Shown here: in pieces, positions 1 to 9,192 of the stretch | Layout of the letters: each line of letters starts with the position of its first letter | How positions within the stretch are numbered: the stretch's first letter is position 1 | NCBI GenBank assembly: GCA_963732335.1 | Contig: CAVSZO010000006.1 | Location: 124,001-188,000 of the forward strand | DNA length: 64,000 bases | Source: Desertimonas sp963732335 | GTDB taxonomy: Bacteria > Actinomycetota > Acidimicrobiia > Acidimicrobiales > Ilumatobacteraceae | Direction of reading: 5' to 3' | Position numbers and translations under genes: made by a program | The notes under the pieces: generated by a model | The model's database searches: none | Told to the model about the DNA's origin: nothing | What the model saw: only the letters and a program-made list of their open reading frames with translations

Positions 1-1
1 C

Positions 2-1160
2 GTGGTGCTGGTGATCGCCCTGTCGGTGCGCGGCGGGCGCCTGCCGTCGCGTGGTGAGCTGGTCGAGAAGCGCCTGCCGTTCGCGCCGCGGCCGCGGCGC
101 CTGGCGGTCCCGGCGCTGGCGCTGGCGGCGGTCGGCGCCGTGCTGCTGATCGTGCTGCCGTTCAGCTACCGCCAGGCGCTGATGGTGTCGATGGTCGGGA
201 TGGTCGTGTGCCTCTCGCTGGTGGTGATCACCGGGTTCGTCGGCCAGGTGTCGCTGGCCCAGGTCACGCTGGCCGGGGTGGCCGGGTTCGCCGTGTCGCA
301 CATGAGCCGCCAAGGCCGGCATCGGGTTCCCGTGGGGGCCGCTGGTCGGCTCGGCGGCGGCGGTGGTGATCGGCCTCGTCGTCGGCGTGTCGGCACTGCG
401 CGTGCGCGGGGTGAGCCTGGCCGTGGTCACGCTGGCCGGTGTCGTGGCGATCGAGCAGTTCGGGTACGCCAACCGCAGGTGGGGCGCCGGCAGCACCGGC
501 TCGCCGGTCGAGCAGCCCGAGCTGTTCGGCGTCCGGCTCGGTTCCAACGCCGGGTTCCGCGGGCTCGACGGCAAGGTGCCCAGCTCGGTGCTCGGCTTCG
601 TGTTCCTGGCCGTCGTGGTGGCCCTGTGCCTGCTCGTGGCGAGTCTGCGCCGCAGCGTGCTCGGCCAGCAGATGCTGTCGGTGCGGGCCAACGAGCGGGC
701 CGCCGCGGCCACGGGCATCAACGTCACCAACGTCAAGGTCGCGGCGTACGCGATCTCGTCGTTCATCGCCGGCACGGCGGGGTGGATGTACGCCTACAAC
801 TTCGGCTCGGTCAGCGCCGCCCGGTTCGGCATCCTGATCGCCCTCGGGTTCGTCGCCTTCGCCTACATCGGCGGGATCACGATGGTGTCGGGCGCGGTGG
901 TGGGCGGGCTCGTCGCCACCGAGGGGCTGATCCCGTACACGATCGAGGAGGCGCTCAACATCTCCGGCAACTGGACCCTCTTGGTCGGCGGCGTGATCCT
1001 GATCGTCACGCTGATCCAGAACCCCGAGGGCATCGCCGGCACCACCTACCGCAAGCGGACGGCCGCCAGGCGCGCCAAGGCCGCTGCAGCCGCGAGAGCC
1101 AAGGCCGGCGTTGGCGAGCGCGACCTGGAACGTCCACACACGGCGATGGTGCACCAGTGA
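2..1160 (+). CDS. livM: Branched-chain amino-acid-type ABC transporter permease (LivM), 5'-truncated, one frameshift
   Basis: Inner-membrane permease subunit of a high-affinity amino-acid or amide importer. The gene enters from the left window edge, so its start is unseen. Hydrophobic segments and the LivM signature GQVSLAQ (about nt 245-265) are followed by further membrane segments and the family stretch GGITMVSGAVVGG (about nt 870-910). The frame breaks near nt 306, where one extra C in AGCCGCCAAG moves the downstream part to another frame; removing it restores the conserved AKAGIGFPWGPL region. The stop overlaps the livG GTG by 3 bases (GTGA), indicating one transcript. The charged tail rich in Ala/Arg/Lys is typical. 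Substrate is not deducible; the next genes suggest an organic compound that is then catabolised. Confidence 0.85.
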
Positions 1161-1919
1161 CGGTGCTCGTCGCCCGGGGGATCTCGGTGTCGTTCGGTGG
1201 CGTGCACGCCGTCGTCGACGTCGACCTCGAAGTCGGTCCCGGCGAACTGGTCGGGCTGATCGGCCCGAACGGGGCCGGGAAGACGACGTTCATCGACGCC
1301 ATCACCGGGTTCGTGCCGCACCTCGGCACGGTCGCCGTCGATGGCGCCGACGTCACCGGCCTGAGCGCCCACGCCCGCGCCCGGCGGGGGATGGCGCGCA
1401 CGTGGCAGGCGATCGAGCTGTTCGACGACCTCACCGTGCGCGAGAACCTCACGGTGTCGGCCGTACCACCCGTCGGCGTGGACGACGGTCAAGGAGGTGC
1501 TCACCCGCAAGGTCACCCACTCCGATTCGATCGACGATGCGCTCGAGCTGTTCAACCTGGGCGGATTCGCCGACGCCACGCCGAGCGAGTTGACCCAAGG
1601 CCAGCGCAAGCTGGTGGCTGTCGCCAGGGCGCTGGCGGCGCGCCCCAAGCTGCTCCTCCTCGACGAGCCGGCCGCGGGGCTCGACGCCCACGAGTCTGTG
1701 GTGTTCGGGCGTCAGCTGCGCCGGATCGTCGACGGTGGCACGCCGGCCCTGCTGGTCGACCACGACATGGGCCTCGTGCTCGGCATCTGCGACCGGATCG
1801 TCGTGATCGAGTTCGGCAGGGTGATCGCCACGGGAACGCCCGCGGAGGTGCGCGCCGACCCGAACGTGGTCGCCGCCTACCTTGGCTCGGCGGCCGGCGA
1901 GCTGGAGGGCGCCGGCTGA
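1157..1919 (+). CDS. livG: Branched-chain amino-acid-type ABC transporter ATP-binding protein (LivG), one frameshift
   Basis: Cytoplasmic ATPase that powers the LivM permease. The GTG start at 1157 overlaps the livM stop. Walker A GPNGAGKTT lies at about nt 1264-1290, the Q-loop region TWQAIELF near nt 1403, the ABC signature variant LTQGQRKLV near nt 1590 and Walker B LLLLDEPAAGLD near nt 1650, followed by the H-loop VDHDM. The frame breaks near nt 1460: after VSA the protein resumes one frame over at PYHPSAWTTV. The length, about 254 aa, is normal for LivG. The stop TGA overlaps the ATG of livF. A sequencing indel is more likely than decay because all catalytic motifs on both sides are intact. 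Confidence 0.85.
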
Positions 1920-2644
1920 TGAGCGAGCACGACGCCACCCCGGCGCTCCAACTCGAAGGGCTCTCGGCCGGCTACGACGCAGCCGTCGCCGTACGCGACC
2001 TCGACCTGCACGTAGGGGCCGGCGAGGTGGTCGCCCTGCTCGGCCCGAACGGGGCCGGCAAGACCACGACCCTGCGGGCGATCTCCGGCCTGATCCGCCC
2101 GATGGCCGGCGTGATCCGCGTCGACGGCGATGACCTCGCCAAGCAATCGCCGGCCGCGCGCGCCCAGCTCGGCATTGCCCACGTGCCCGAGGGGCGCGGC
2201 GTGTTCTTCGGCCTCACGGTGGCCGAGCACTTCCGCCTCGGGTACAGGGGCGAGCGGCTCGACGCAGACGTCGCCTACACGTACTTCCCCGCCTTGGCCG
2301 CCCTGCGCGACCGCCGGGTGGGCCTGCTGTCGGGCGGCGAACAGCAGATGCTCACGCTCGGGGTGGCGCTGGCGCGCAAGCCGCGGCTGATGCTGGTCGA
2401 CGAGCTGTCGCTCGGGCTCGCCCCCGTGATCGTCGAACGTCTGATGCCGGTCGTGTCCACCTATGCCAAGCAGAGCGGCTGCGCCCTGCTGGTGGTCGAG
2501 CAGCACATCCACATTGCGTTGGCCGTCGCCGACCGCGGCTACGTGCTCTCACACGGCGAGCTGGTGATCCACGCCCCCGCCGACGAACTGCGCGCCGACC
2601 ACCAACTGATCCTGTCCGGCTACCTCGGCGAACGCACCGCGTAG
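1919..2644 (+). CDS. livF: Branched-chain amino-acid-type ABC transporter ATP-binding protein (LivF)
   Basis: Second ATPase subunit of the importer, pairing with LivG beneath the permease. It is an intact 241-residue frame starting at the ATG that overlaps the livG stop (ATGA). Walker A GPNGAGKTTTLR is at about residues 41-52, the signature LSGGEQQML near 137 and Walker B LMLVDELSLGLAP near 157, the Leu-rich variant characteristic of LivF. The H-loop is VVEQH. The sequence continues to the usual family end. A 21-base gap with a good ribosome site separates it from the following hydrolase, so the transporter and catabolic genes may be co-transcribed. Confidence 0.93.
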   Translation: MSEHDATPALQLEGLSAGYDAAVAVRDLDLHVGAGEVVALLGPNGAGKTTTLRAISGLIRPMAGVIRVDGDDLAKQSPAARAQLGIAHVPEGRGVFFGLTVAEHFRLGYRGERLDADVAYTYFPALAALRDRRVGLLSGGEQQMLTLGVALARKPRLMLVDELSLGLAPVIVERLMPVVSTYAKQSGCALLVVEQHIHIALAVADRGYVLSHGELVIHAPADELRADHQLILSGYLGERTA

Positions 2645-2665
2645 CGACAACAGAAGGGGACGACC

Positions 2666-3472
2666 GTGACCGACACCAGCGCTTCTCGCCAATGGCCGGC
2701 GCCGACAACGGCAGCGAGCCGCTTCGGCATTAGCAGCATGTTCCGCCAGGGCACCGGCGAACCGCTGCTCGCCCTCCACGCCGCCGGGGGCGCCGGGACC
2801 TGGAGCCCCTACCTCCAACGGCTGTCCGAGCACTTCGACGTAATCGCTCCCGACCACCCGGGCTTCGGGCGCAGCCCGTCGCTCGCCGGGGTCGACGCAA
2901 TGCCGGCCCTCGTCGAGCACTACCTGTCGCTGCTCGACGGGTTGCGGGTCGACAACGTCCACCTCGTCGGCGCATCGTTCGGCGGCTGGCTGTCCGCCGA
3001 GCTCGCCAGCACGGCTCCGGGGCGAGTCGACCGGCTCGTGCTGATGGCCCCGGCCGGCCTGTCTCTCCCTGAGGCGCCGATGCCGAACCTCGGGGCGATG
3101 ACTCCCGAGCAGGTCGTTCGCGCCCTCTACCTCGATCCAGCTCAGGCCGACGCCATCCTCGCAGTCCCACCGACGCCAGAGGCAGCCGCCCAGGCCCAAG
3201 GCGACGCGGCCTCGTTCGGCATGTACATGTCGAAGCCCAATCCTGAGCTGCTCACGCAGCTGTCCAAGATCAGCGCGCCGACGCTGGTGATCACCCCGGA
3301 GGTCGACAACGTGGTGCCCCGCCAACACAGCGAGGCGTATGCCGCGGCGATCGACGGCGCCGAGCTGCGCGTGCTGACCGAGTGCGGACACGCGCTGTAT
3401 CACGAGCGGCCCGATCTCGTAGCGGACGTGGTCACCGCCTTCCTGACGGACGCCACGAAGGTGGCGACGTGA
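2666..3472 (+). CDS. Alpha/beta-fold hydrolase
   Basis: Soluble serine hydrolase of 268 residues. The oxyanion-side motif LHAAGGAGTW is near residue 32, the nucleophile elbow GASFGGW near residue 105, an Asp in the PEVDNVVP segment near 213 and the catalytic His in ECGHALYHERP near 243. This is the order expected of the meta-cleavage-product hydrolase and carboxylesterase group. The GTG start at 2666 is preceded by AGAAGGGGA at a suitable distance. Its stop overlaps the GTG of the following dehydrogenase. With LivMGF upstream and two dehydrogenases downstream it probably serves uptake and breakdown of an ester, lactone or ring-cleavage product; the real substrate is unknown. Confidence 0.85.
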   Translation: MTDTSASRQWPAPTTAASRFGISSMFRQGTGEPLLALHAAGGAGTWSPYLQRLSEHFDVIAPDHPGFGRSPSLAGVDAMPALVEHYLSLLDGLRVDNVHLVGASFGGWLSAELASTAPGRVDRLVLMAPAGLSLPEAPMPNLGAMTPEQVVRALYLDPAQADAILAVPPTPEAAAQAQGDAASFGMYMSKPNPELLTQLSKISAPTLVITPEVDNVVPRQHSEAYAAAIDGAELRVLTECGHALYHERPDLVADVVTAFLTDATKVAT

Positions 3473-4504
3473 AGGTCGCCGTGACGGACGCCCCGCGGTC
3501 GGTGCGTCTCGCCGAACGGCCGGATCCTGGCCCGCCCGAGCCGGGACAGACGCTGGTGCGGGTCGAGACGGTCGGGATCTGTGGATCCGATCTCCACCTG
3601 TACCGCGACGAGCTCGGCGATTCGCACGTCGGGCTGTTGCCGCGGATCATGGGCCACGAGTTCTCGGCGATCGTCGAGCAGCCCGATCCAGCTGGATCGG
3701 CGCTTCAACGCGGCGACCGGGTCGCCATGTGGCCGATGCTCCCGTGCGGCACGTGCCGCACTTGCGGCGAGGGACGGCCCAACGTCTGCGCCAACCTGCG
3801 GATCATCGGCGTCCACGACGACGGCGCCCTGCAGGAGCTGTTCACCGTCCCGACCACCAACCTCGTCGCGACACCCGCCCTCTCGGCCCGCCAGGCCTCG
3901 CTCATCGAGCCGTTCGCCGTCTCCTACCACGCGGTGAACCGCGGCCGAGTCGCCGCAGGTGAGAGCGTCGTCGTGCTCGGCGCCGGACCGATCGGCGCCG
4001 CCGCCGCCCTGGCCTGCGCCGACCGTGGCGCGGAGGTCTTGCTCGTCGATCCCGTTGCGGCCCGGCGCGAGCTGGTCGGTTCGTGGGGGTTCGAGGCCGT
4101 GTGGCTCGACGGCGAGCAGCTTGTCGACCGCCTCGCTGACCACGGCGGACCAGGGGGGCCACACGTGGTGATCGACACGTCCGGCCGAGCCGCAGTCCTC
4201 GAGTCGGCGATCACGGTCGCCGGACATGGCGGGCGCATCGTCGTCGTCGGCCTGACTGGCGAGTCTGCTCCGGTGCACCCCGGACCGCTGCCGCTCAAGG
4301 AGCTCGACGTGCTCGGCACGAGCTGTTGCCGGTTCGACGAGTTCGTTGCCGCCGCCGATCTCGTGCGCCGCCATGCCGCGACCGTCGAGACGTTGATCAG
4401 CCACCACCTCGCGTTGCCCAGTGCCGGCCGAGGCGTTCCGACAACTCGACGAGCATCCCCAGGAAACCGTCAAGATATTGATCGAGATGGGTGAGCGCCG
4501 ATGA
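3469..4504 (+). CDS. Zinc-dependent alcohol dehydrogenase (MDR family), frameshift near the C-terminus
   Basis: Medium-chain dehydrogenase of the sorbitol/threonine/alcohol dehydrogenase type, oxidising an alcohol with NAD(P). Visible features are the catalytic-zinc Cys in GICGSDLH, the His-Glu pair GHEF, four structural-zinc cysteines (CGTCRTC then PNVC) and the Rossmann motif GAGPIGAAAA. The start is the GTG that overlaps the hydrolase stop. Near nt 4420 the frame breaks; one frame over the protein continues as VPAEAFRQLDEH and ends at TGA 4502-4504, overlapping the next ATG (4501) by 4 bases. Ignoring the shift gives a spurious tail ending at 4494. Length about 345 aa, normal for the family. 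Confidence 0.85.
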
Positions 4505-5330
4505 CAGGCGACGAGACGCGTTCACTCGCCGAACGGTTGAGCATGGACGGCAAGCACGTCGCCGTGACCGGTGCGGCGAGCGGGCTGGGACTGGCGATCT
4601 GCGAAGCGCTCCTGGAGTTCGGCGCCCGCGTCACGATGATCGATCGTGACGGTGCCGGGCTGAAACGAAGCGTCGCGGCGCTCGGCGGTCCCGGCGCTGC
4701 CATCTCGCTCCGTGAATGCGACATCGCCGAGCCCGGGGCGATCGAGCAGGCCATCGACGACAGCGTCGCCGAGCGAGGTGTCCCGCAGGCGGTGTTCGCC
4801 AACGCCGGGATCGCCGGTGGTCCGTCGGTCGAGTCGACGGACGGCCGGCTGTACGACCTCGACTGGTCGACGTTCGAGAGCGCCTTGCCGTCAACCTCGT
4901 CGGAACTCTGGCGACGGTGCGGGCGGCGGCGCGGGCGATGCGGCCAGCGGGACGAGGCAGCATCGTCGTCACGGTCTCCACCGCCGGGCTGCGCGGCGAG
5001 TCGAGGGTCGGCTACGGCTACAACGCGTCCAAGGGAGCGGTGGCGAACCTCGTGCGTCAGGCCGCCATCGACCTGGCGCCCGACGGCATCCGCGTCAACG
5101 GCATCGCCCCCGGTCCGATCTTCACCAACATCGGCGGTCCCGGCCCGACACCGCCGGACGTCGAGCGGGCCTGGGCGGCGACGGTGTTGCTGGGGCGGAT
5201 GGGAGTGCGCCAGGAGATCCAGGGGATGGCCCTCCTGCTGGCGTCCGATGCATCGTCGTTCATGACCGGCGCCGTCTACCCGGTCGACGGCGGGGCGTTG
5301 TCAGGATGGTTCCGGCCGAGCCCGGCGTGA
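4501..5330 (+). CDS. Short-chain dehydrogenase/reductase (SDR), one frameshift
   Basis: Classical SDR oxidoreductase of about 276 aa using NAD(P). The glycine-rich cofactor motif TGAASGLG is near residue 21, the NAG motif (FANAGIAGG) near 100, the catalytic Ser in TVSTAG, and YxxxK as YNASK. The C-terminal GAVYPVDGG stretch is the usual SDR end. The frame breaks near nt 4875: read one frame over, GAGCGCCTTGCC gives ERLAVNLVGTL, the conserved alpha5 region. It is translationally coupled to the zinc dehydrogenase (ATGA), so the two probably oxidise successive alcohols of one substrate. It converges with the flavoenzyme gene, the two ends almost touching at 5330/5331. Confidence 0.85.
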
Positions 5331-6486
5331 TCACTCGGGAACGAGGTCCATGTACAGCCACCGGTGCCCCGGGGCCAGACCGGCGAGCGCTCGACCGCAG
5401 TTCTCGATCGCCAGCGGTGCCGACGTCACATGCTGCGTGCCGGCGTGCATGTCACGGAAGTACAGCTGCAAGGCGCCGGACCGCAGAGCCGTGGTGCCCG
5501 CCGCCCGGTAGACCGCCACGCTGATCTCCTCCGCTGCCCAGGTGGCGTGGTACAGGGCGAGGCGCGTCATCGTGCGCTGCTCGTGGCTGAGCGTGCCGCC
5601 ACCGGCGATCGTGTCGCCGACGCCGCGCCAGGTGTCGTCGATGAACGCCCGTGCGGCGTGCCACTTCGCCTCCGCTTCGCCGTACAGCGTGTGGAACGCG
5701 CTGCTGTCCGCCAGAGTTCCCGGACGGCCGGACTTGGCCTGGACCAGCGCCGACAATTCGTCGAGCATCCGCCGGCGACACGCCGAGCGCCCAGCCTGAG
5801 TGGCAGATCAGGGCGAAGTGCATGATCCCGAGATGGAACAGCGAGCCACCGCGCTTGCCCTTCTCGGCTGGGCCGAAGTGGGTGAAGCCCGACGGCACGT
5901 AGACGTCGTCGATGACGTAGTCGATGCTGCCGGTCGCCCGCAGGCCGAGGACGTCCCAGTTGTCGACCAGCTCGGCCCGCTCGACCGGCAGCACGAAGAT
6001 GAGCGGCTGACCGGTCTCCTCGACGATTCCGAGGGTGTGGATCCACTGAGCATGCTTGATGCCCGAGGCGAAGCTCCACGACCCCGACAGCCGATAGCCG
6101 TCGCCGTCGCGCACGGCCGTTCCCGGCCGCGTTCCTTGCCCGGCCACCACTGGGAAGCGGTCCCCGCCGAACATCTCGGCGACAGCCTCGTCGGCGAGGT
6201 AGGCGCCGCCGGTTCCCGTAGCCAGCGAAGCGGCCATGACCACCCAGGCCGTTGACGGGTCGGCCTCGGCGAGCGTCTGGATCACGCGCAGCGATGACAA
6301 AGGGTCGAGCTCGGCGCCGCCGAGCGGCTCAGGCACCCACATCCCGAACATCCCGTGCTCATGGAGCGCGTCGACCACGTCGCCGGCGAGCTCGCCGGCG
6401 GAGTCACCGGCCGCGCTGTGCTCGCGGAGTAGCGACTGGAGCTGCCAGGCACTGGCGACAAGATCGGCGGTGGTCGTGGTTGTCAT
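5331..6486 (-). CDS. Acyl-CoA-dehydrogenase-like flavoprotein (HsaA/HpaB-type monooxygenase fold), one frameshift
   Basis: Flavin enzyme of the acyl-CoA dehydrogenase fold, closer in pattern to flavin-dependent two-component monooxygenases than to true acyl-CoA dehydrogenases. N-terminal MWVPEPLGGAELDPL, middle SGSWSFASGI (flavin-binding strand) and GLRATGS are the group's hallmarks; the C-terminal helical part has LYHATWAAEEIS. ATG at 6486 follows AGGAG. The frame breaks near nt 5775: GVSP is followed, in the next frame, by RRMLDELSALVQ. Full length about 385 aa. A perfect operator-like palindrome lies directly upstream. Reaction is unproven; it could hydroxylate or dehydrogenate the compound handled by the facing operon. 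Confidence 0.8.
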
Positions 6487-6499
6487 CGTGTCTCCTGTC

Positions 6500-6527
6500 T
6501 GTCCGTAGTGCGGACATCTGTCCGCAC
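6500..6527. promoter_or_regulatory. Palindromic operator-like site upstream of the flavoprotein gene
   Basis: GTGCGGACA and its exact reverse complement TGTCCGCAC are separated by only TC (6508-6527). A further TGTCCG half-site at 6500-6505 makes a three-half-site array, 14-41 bases upstream of the flavoprotein ATG at 6486. This form and position fit a TetR-family repressor operator overlapping the promoter. No regulator gene is adjacent, so the binding protein is unknown. Confidence 0.6.
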
Positions 6528-6621
6528 CGTAGCGGATCGTGGTGATCTCGGCGAACGGGCACCTCGAACCGAACAGTTCACCACCGCGGGATGCTGGCTA
6601 CCGTGAGCGAGGGAGCGTGTG

Positions 6622-7647
6622 ATGGCGAAGGGAGACGACTACGGCGAGCCGGTCGAGCTGATCGCCGCCGGTCGACCGGTTGAGATCAGCAGCCCGCGCA
6701 AGCCGATGTTCCCCGAGCCGGGCATCACCAAGCTCGACCTGGCCCGCTACTACCTCGCCGTCGAGGAGCCGATCATGCGCACCGTGCGCGGGCGCCCTAC
6801 GTTGCTGCAGCGCTTCCCGAACGGCGTCAACGGGTCGAACTTCTTCCAGAAGCGCATCCCCGACAGCGCGCCCGCCTGGTTGCAGACGACGATCGTCTCG
6901 ACGCCGAACGGCACGACGTCGCGAGCGATCGTGATGGCCGACGTCGCCCACGTGCTGTGGGCCGCCAACCTCGGCTGCCTCGGATTCCATCCCTGGCCCT
7001 ACCGGGCCGACGACCCGGACAACATCGACGAGCTGCGCATCGATCTCGACCCGTCCCCCGGCGTGACCTTCCCAATGGTGCAGGAAGCAGCCGTCGAGGT
7101 GCGCCGCTTTCTCGACGACGACGGGATCACATCGTTCATCAAGACGACCGGCAACCGCGGACTGCACGTCTACGTCCACGTCGAGCCCGGGTGGGACTCC
7201 TTTGGCACTCGGCAAGCCGCCGTCTCGGTCGCCCGGGCGCTCGCCGCGGCGCGCCCCGACCTGATCACCGACAAGTGGTGGAAGGAGGAGCGCGGTGCCA
7301 AGGTGTTCATCGACTTCAACCAGAACGCGCCGCACAAGACCGTGTTCGGCGCCTGGTGCGTGCGCGCCCGCCCCGGCGCCCAGGTCTCGACGCCGTTCGC
7401 CTGGGAGGAACTGCCGGCCATCCATCCAGATGCACTGACGGTGCTCGCTGTCCCCGAGCGGCTCGCCGCCGGCGACCCTTGGGCCGGCATCGAGACAGCA
7501 GGGCAGTCGATCGCCCCGCTCGTCGAGCGCTACGAACGCGACCTCGCCAACGGCATCCCTGACGCGCCGTGGCCACCGGTGTACCCGAAGATGCCCGACG
7601 AGGCCCGCCGGGTCAACCCGAGTCGCGCCCGCCTCGACACCGAGTAG
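6622..7647 (+). CDS. Stand-alone LigD-type polymerase/primase domain protein
   Basis: Nucleotidyltransferase of the archaeo-eukaryotic primase superfamily as found in the polymerase domain of bacterial LigD, which adds nucleotides at DNA ends during non-homologous end joining. Intact at 341 aa. Motifs in order: LDLARYYLAVEEPIM, LLQRFPNG, FFQKRIP, the metal-binding aspartates in RIDLDPSPG near residue 137, KTTGNRGLHVYV near 174 and a late ARPGAQVSTPFAWEE. No ligase or phosphoesterase domain is attached. ATG 6622 is preceded by GGGAG; a GTG one codon earlier is possible. It stands alone between a divergent flavoprotein and an unrelated membrane protein. A second paralogue lies at 62.5-63.4 kb. 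Confidence 0.88.
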   Translation: MAKGDDYGEPVELIAAGRPVEISSPRKPMFPEPGITKLDLARYYLAVEEPIMRTVRGRPTLLQRFPNGVNGSNFFQKRIPDSAPAWLQTTIVSTPNGTTSRAIVMADVAHVLWAANLGCLGFHPWPYRADDPDNIDELRIDLDPSPGVTFPMVQEAAVEVRRFLDDDGITSFIKTTGNRGLHVYVHVEPGWDSFGTRQAAVSVARALAAARPDLITDKWWKEERGAKVFIDFNQNAPHKTVFGAWCVRARPGAQVSTPFAWEELPAIHPDALTVLAVPERLAAGDPWAGIETAGQSIAPLVERYERDLANGIPDAPWPPVYPKMPDEARRVNPSRARLDTE

Positions 7648-7688
7648 GTCAGACGATCGCCGCTGAATCCCGGCCTAGCATCGCCGCC

Positions 7689-8315
7689 ATGTCGCCGAAC
7701 GACCCCTCGCCGTGGCAGCCTCCGCCCCCCGGAAGCACACCGCCACCGCCGCCTCCACCAACCCGCCCGGCGGCACCACCCCCACCGCTGGGACCACCAC
7801 CGCCTGGTGCCCCACCAGCCGGCTATGGCACGCCGCCCGGCTACCCTGCAGCGGGCTACGGCGCCCCTGCGCCGATGTTCGCCGTCGCCAAACCTCCGCG
7901 ACCGGCGTCGCCGATCGGCGGCGCACTGATGATCGCCGGTGCCGTCATCGCCGCGATCGGATGCTTCCTGCCCTGGCTCACTGACCCACTTCTTGGCGGC
8001 GAGATCAACGGCTTCGACGAGGGCCCCGACGATGCCGCCCTCGGTGGCGGCGTGATCTTCTTCGCCCTCGTGCTGCTCGGCATGGGGATCACCACGTTGG
8101 CGGCGAAACGGATCCTTCCGATCGCCATCATCGGGATCGTCGCCGCCGCCCTGTGCCTGCTGGTCGGCGCCGCCCAGCTGGCGGACTACAGCGACTGGGT
8201 CGACTTTCGCGACTTCGGCGCCGAACTCGAGGTCGGGCTGCCGGTCGTGGTCCTCGGCTCACTCGTCGCCCTTGCCGGGGCGATCATCACGTGCGCCAAA
8301 CGCCGAAAGTGGTGA
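7689..8315 (+). CDS. Proline-rich N-terminus, multi-pass membrane protein of unknown function
   Basis: 208-residue protein. The first 75 residues are almost entirely Pro, Ala, Gly and Tyr with runs of prolines (cytoplasmic, disordered), followed by four hydrophobic segments: IGGALMIAGAVIAAIGCFL, GGGVIFFALVLLGMGITTL, ILPIAIIGIVAAALCLLVG and VGLPVVVLGSLVALAGAII. Short actinobacterial membrane proteins of this plan are common and uncharacterised. ATG 7689 is the first start giving the whole Pro-rich region; a poor ribosome site is seen. The frame is uninterrupted. Function not assigned. Confidence 0.75.
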   Translation: MSPNDPSPWQPPPPGSTPPPPPPPTRPAAPPPPLGPPPPGAPPAGYGTPPGYPAAGYGAPAPMFAVAKPPRPASPIGGALMIAGAVIAAIGCFLPWLTDPLLGGEINGFDEGPDDAALGGGVIFFALVLLGMGITTLAAKRILPIAIIGIVAAALCLLVGAAQLADYSDWVDFRDFGAELEVGLPVVVLGSLVALAGAIITCAKRRKW

Positions 8316-8354
8316 GCGCTGGAACATCGTGATCGGCGCGACGTCCAAGGCCGC

Positions 8355-9192
8355 ATGACCACCAAGCTCCGACTCACGGCCGTCGTCGCTGACCATGCTC
8401 ATCGCCATGGCCACCGCCCACAGCGCGACAGCCTCCGGCGACCCGCCGAAGGGCGAGCCGGTCCCGTTCGAGACCGTGGAGATCGTCTCCGGCACGTCCG
8501 GGATCAACCTCTACGACCGGCAGATCCTGCGCCTCGCCAGCAGTGAGGACATCGACGCTGCCGGCGCACTGCTGGCGGACGGCAACGACTCGACGCTCGC
8601 CGACGAGGTCGTCAACTCGATCGGCGAGATCCCCGCCGGAAAGGTCGTCCTCGTCGGGATCATCGACATCTCCTGCACGCCGGCGGAGACCGCCGGACTG
8701 GTGCGTCTCGACGATGGGCATCTGGCGATGTTCGCCCCCGGCCACGTGCCCGAGCCGATCGAGTGCTTCGTCGCCAACACGACGGTCGCCGTGCTGGAGG
8801 TTGACGCCGCCGAGGCCCCGCCGGGGTCGGGAGACGGCGCCGAGCTCGTCCACTTCGGCTTCGCCGGCTTGGACAATCCGGGCATCGTCACGGCGGTCGA
8901 GCTCACCGAAGACGCCGATGCACTGACGACGATCCTTTCTGACGATGCCGAGGTGCCTGTGCTGCCGACGGCGGCGGCGGGCATGCGGCGGCTGGCCTTC
9001 GTGGGAGCCGGTTGCGCGTATGCCAGCGCCGAGTTGTGGGTGACGTCCACCGAGCTCGTCCCGCACTTCGAGCAGGAGGACCCGGACGTCGTGATCATGT
9101 GCGACGCCGCCGAGTACTACCTCGCCGTGTTCGACATTCCCAGCGACCAGGTCCCACCGAACGCCGAGCTCGCCGGCAGTATCGTGAGGTGA
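8355..9192 (+). CDS. Secreted hypothetical protein with signal peptide, frameshift inside the signal
   Basis: About 279 aa, no family recognised. ATG 8355 gives MTTKLRLTAVVA; one frame over, from nt 8389, LTMLIAMATAHSATASG follows. Joined, these make a normal Sec signal peptide (basic start, hydrophobic core, small residues before the cut), so the start at 8355 with an indel near 8388 fits better than the internal ATG at 8395. The mature part is acidic and soluble, with four Cys (DISCTPA, IECFVAN, GAGCAYA, IMCDAAE) that could form disulfides outside the cell. Its stop TGA shares a base with the ATG of the aldolase gene (9192). Confidence 0.65.

Noticed and set aside
3469..4504. Inositol dehydrogenase (iolG) for the inositol locus
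   Set aside because: It is a zinc MDR dehydrogenase with four structural cysteines, not the GFO/IDH/MocA fold of IolG, and is 10 kb away in a different operon.
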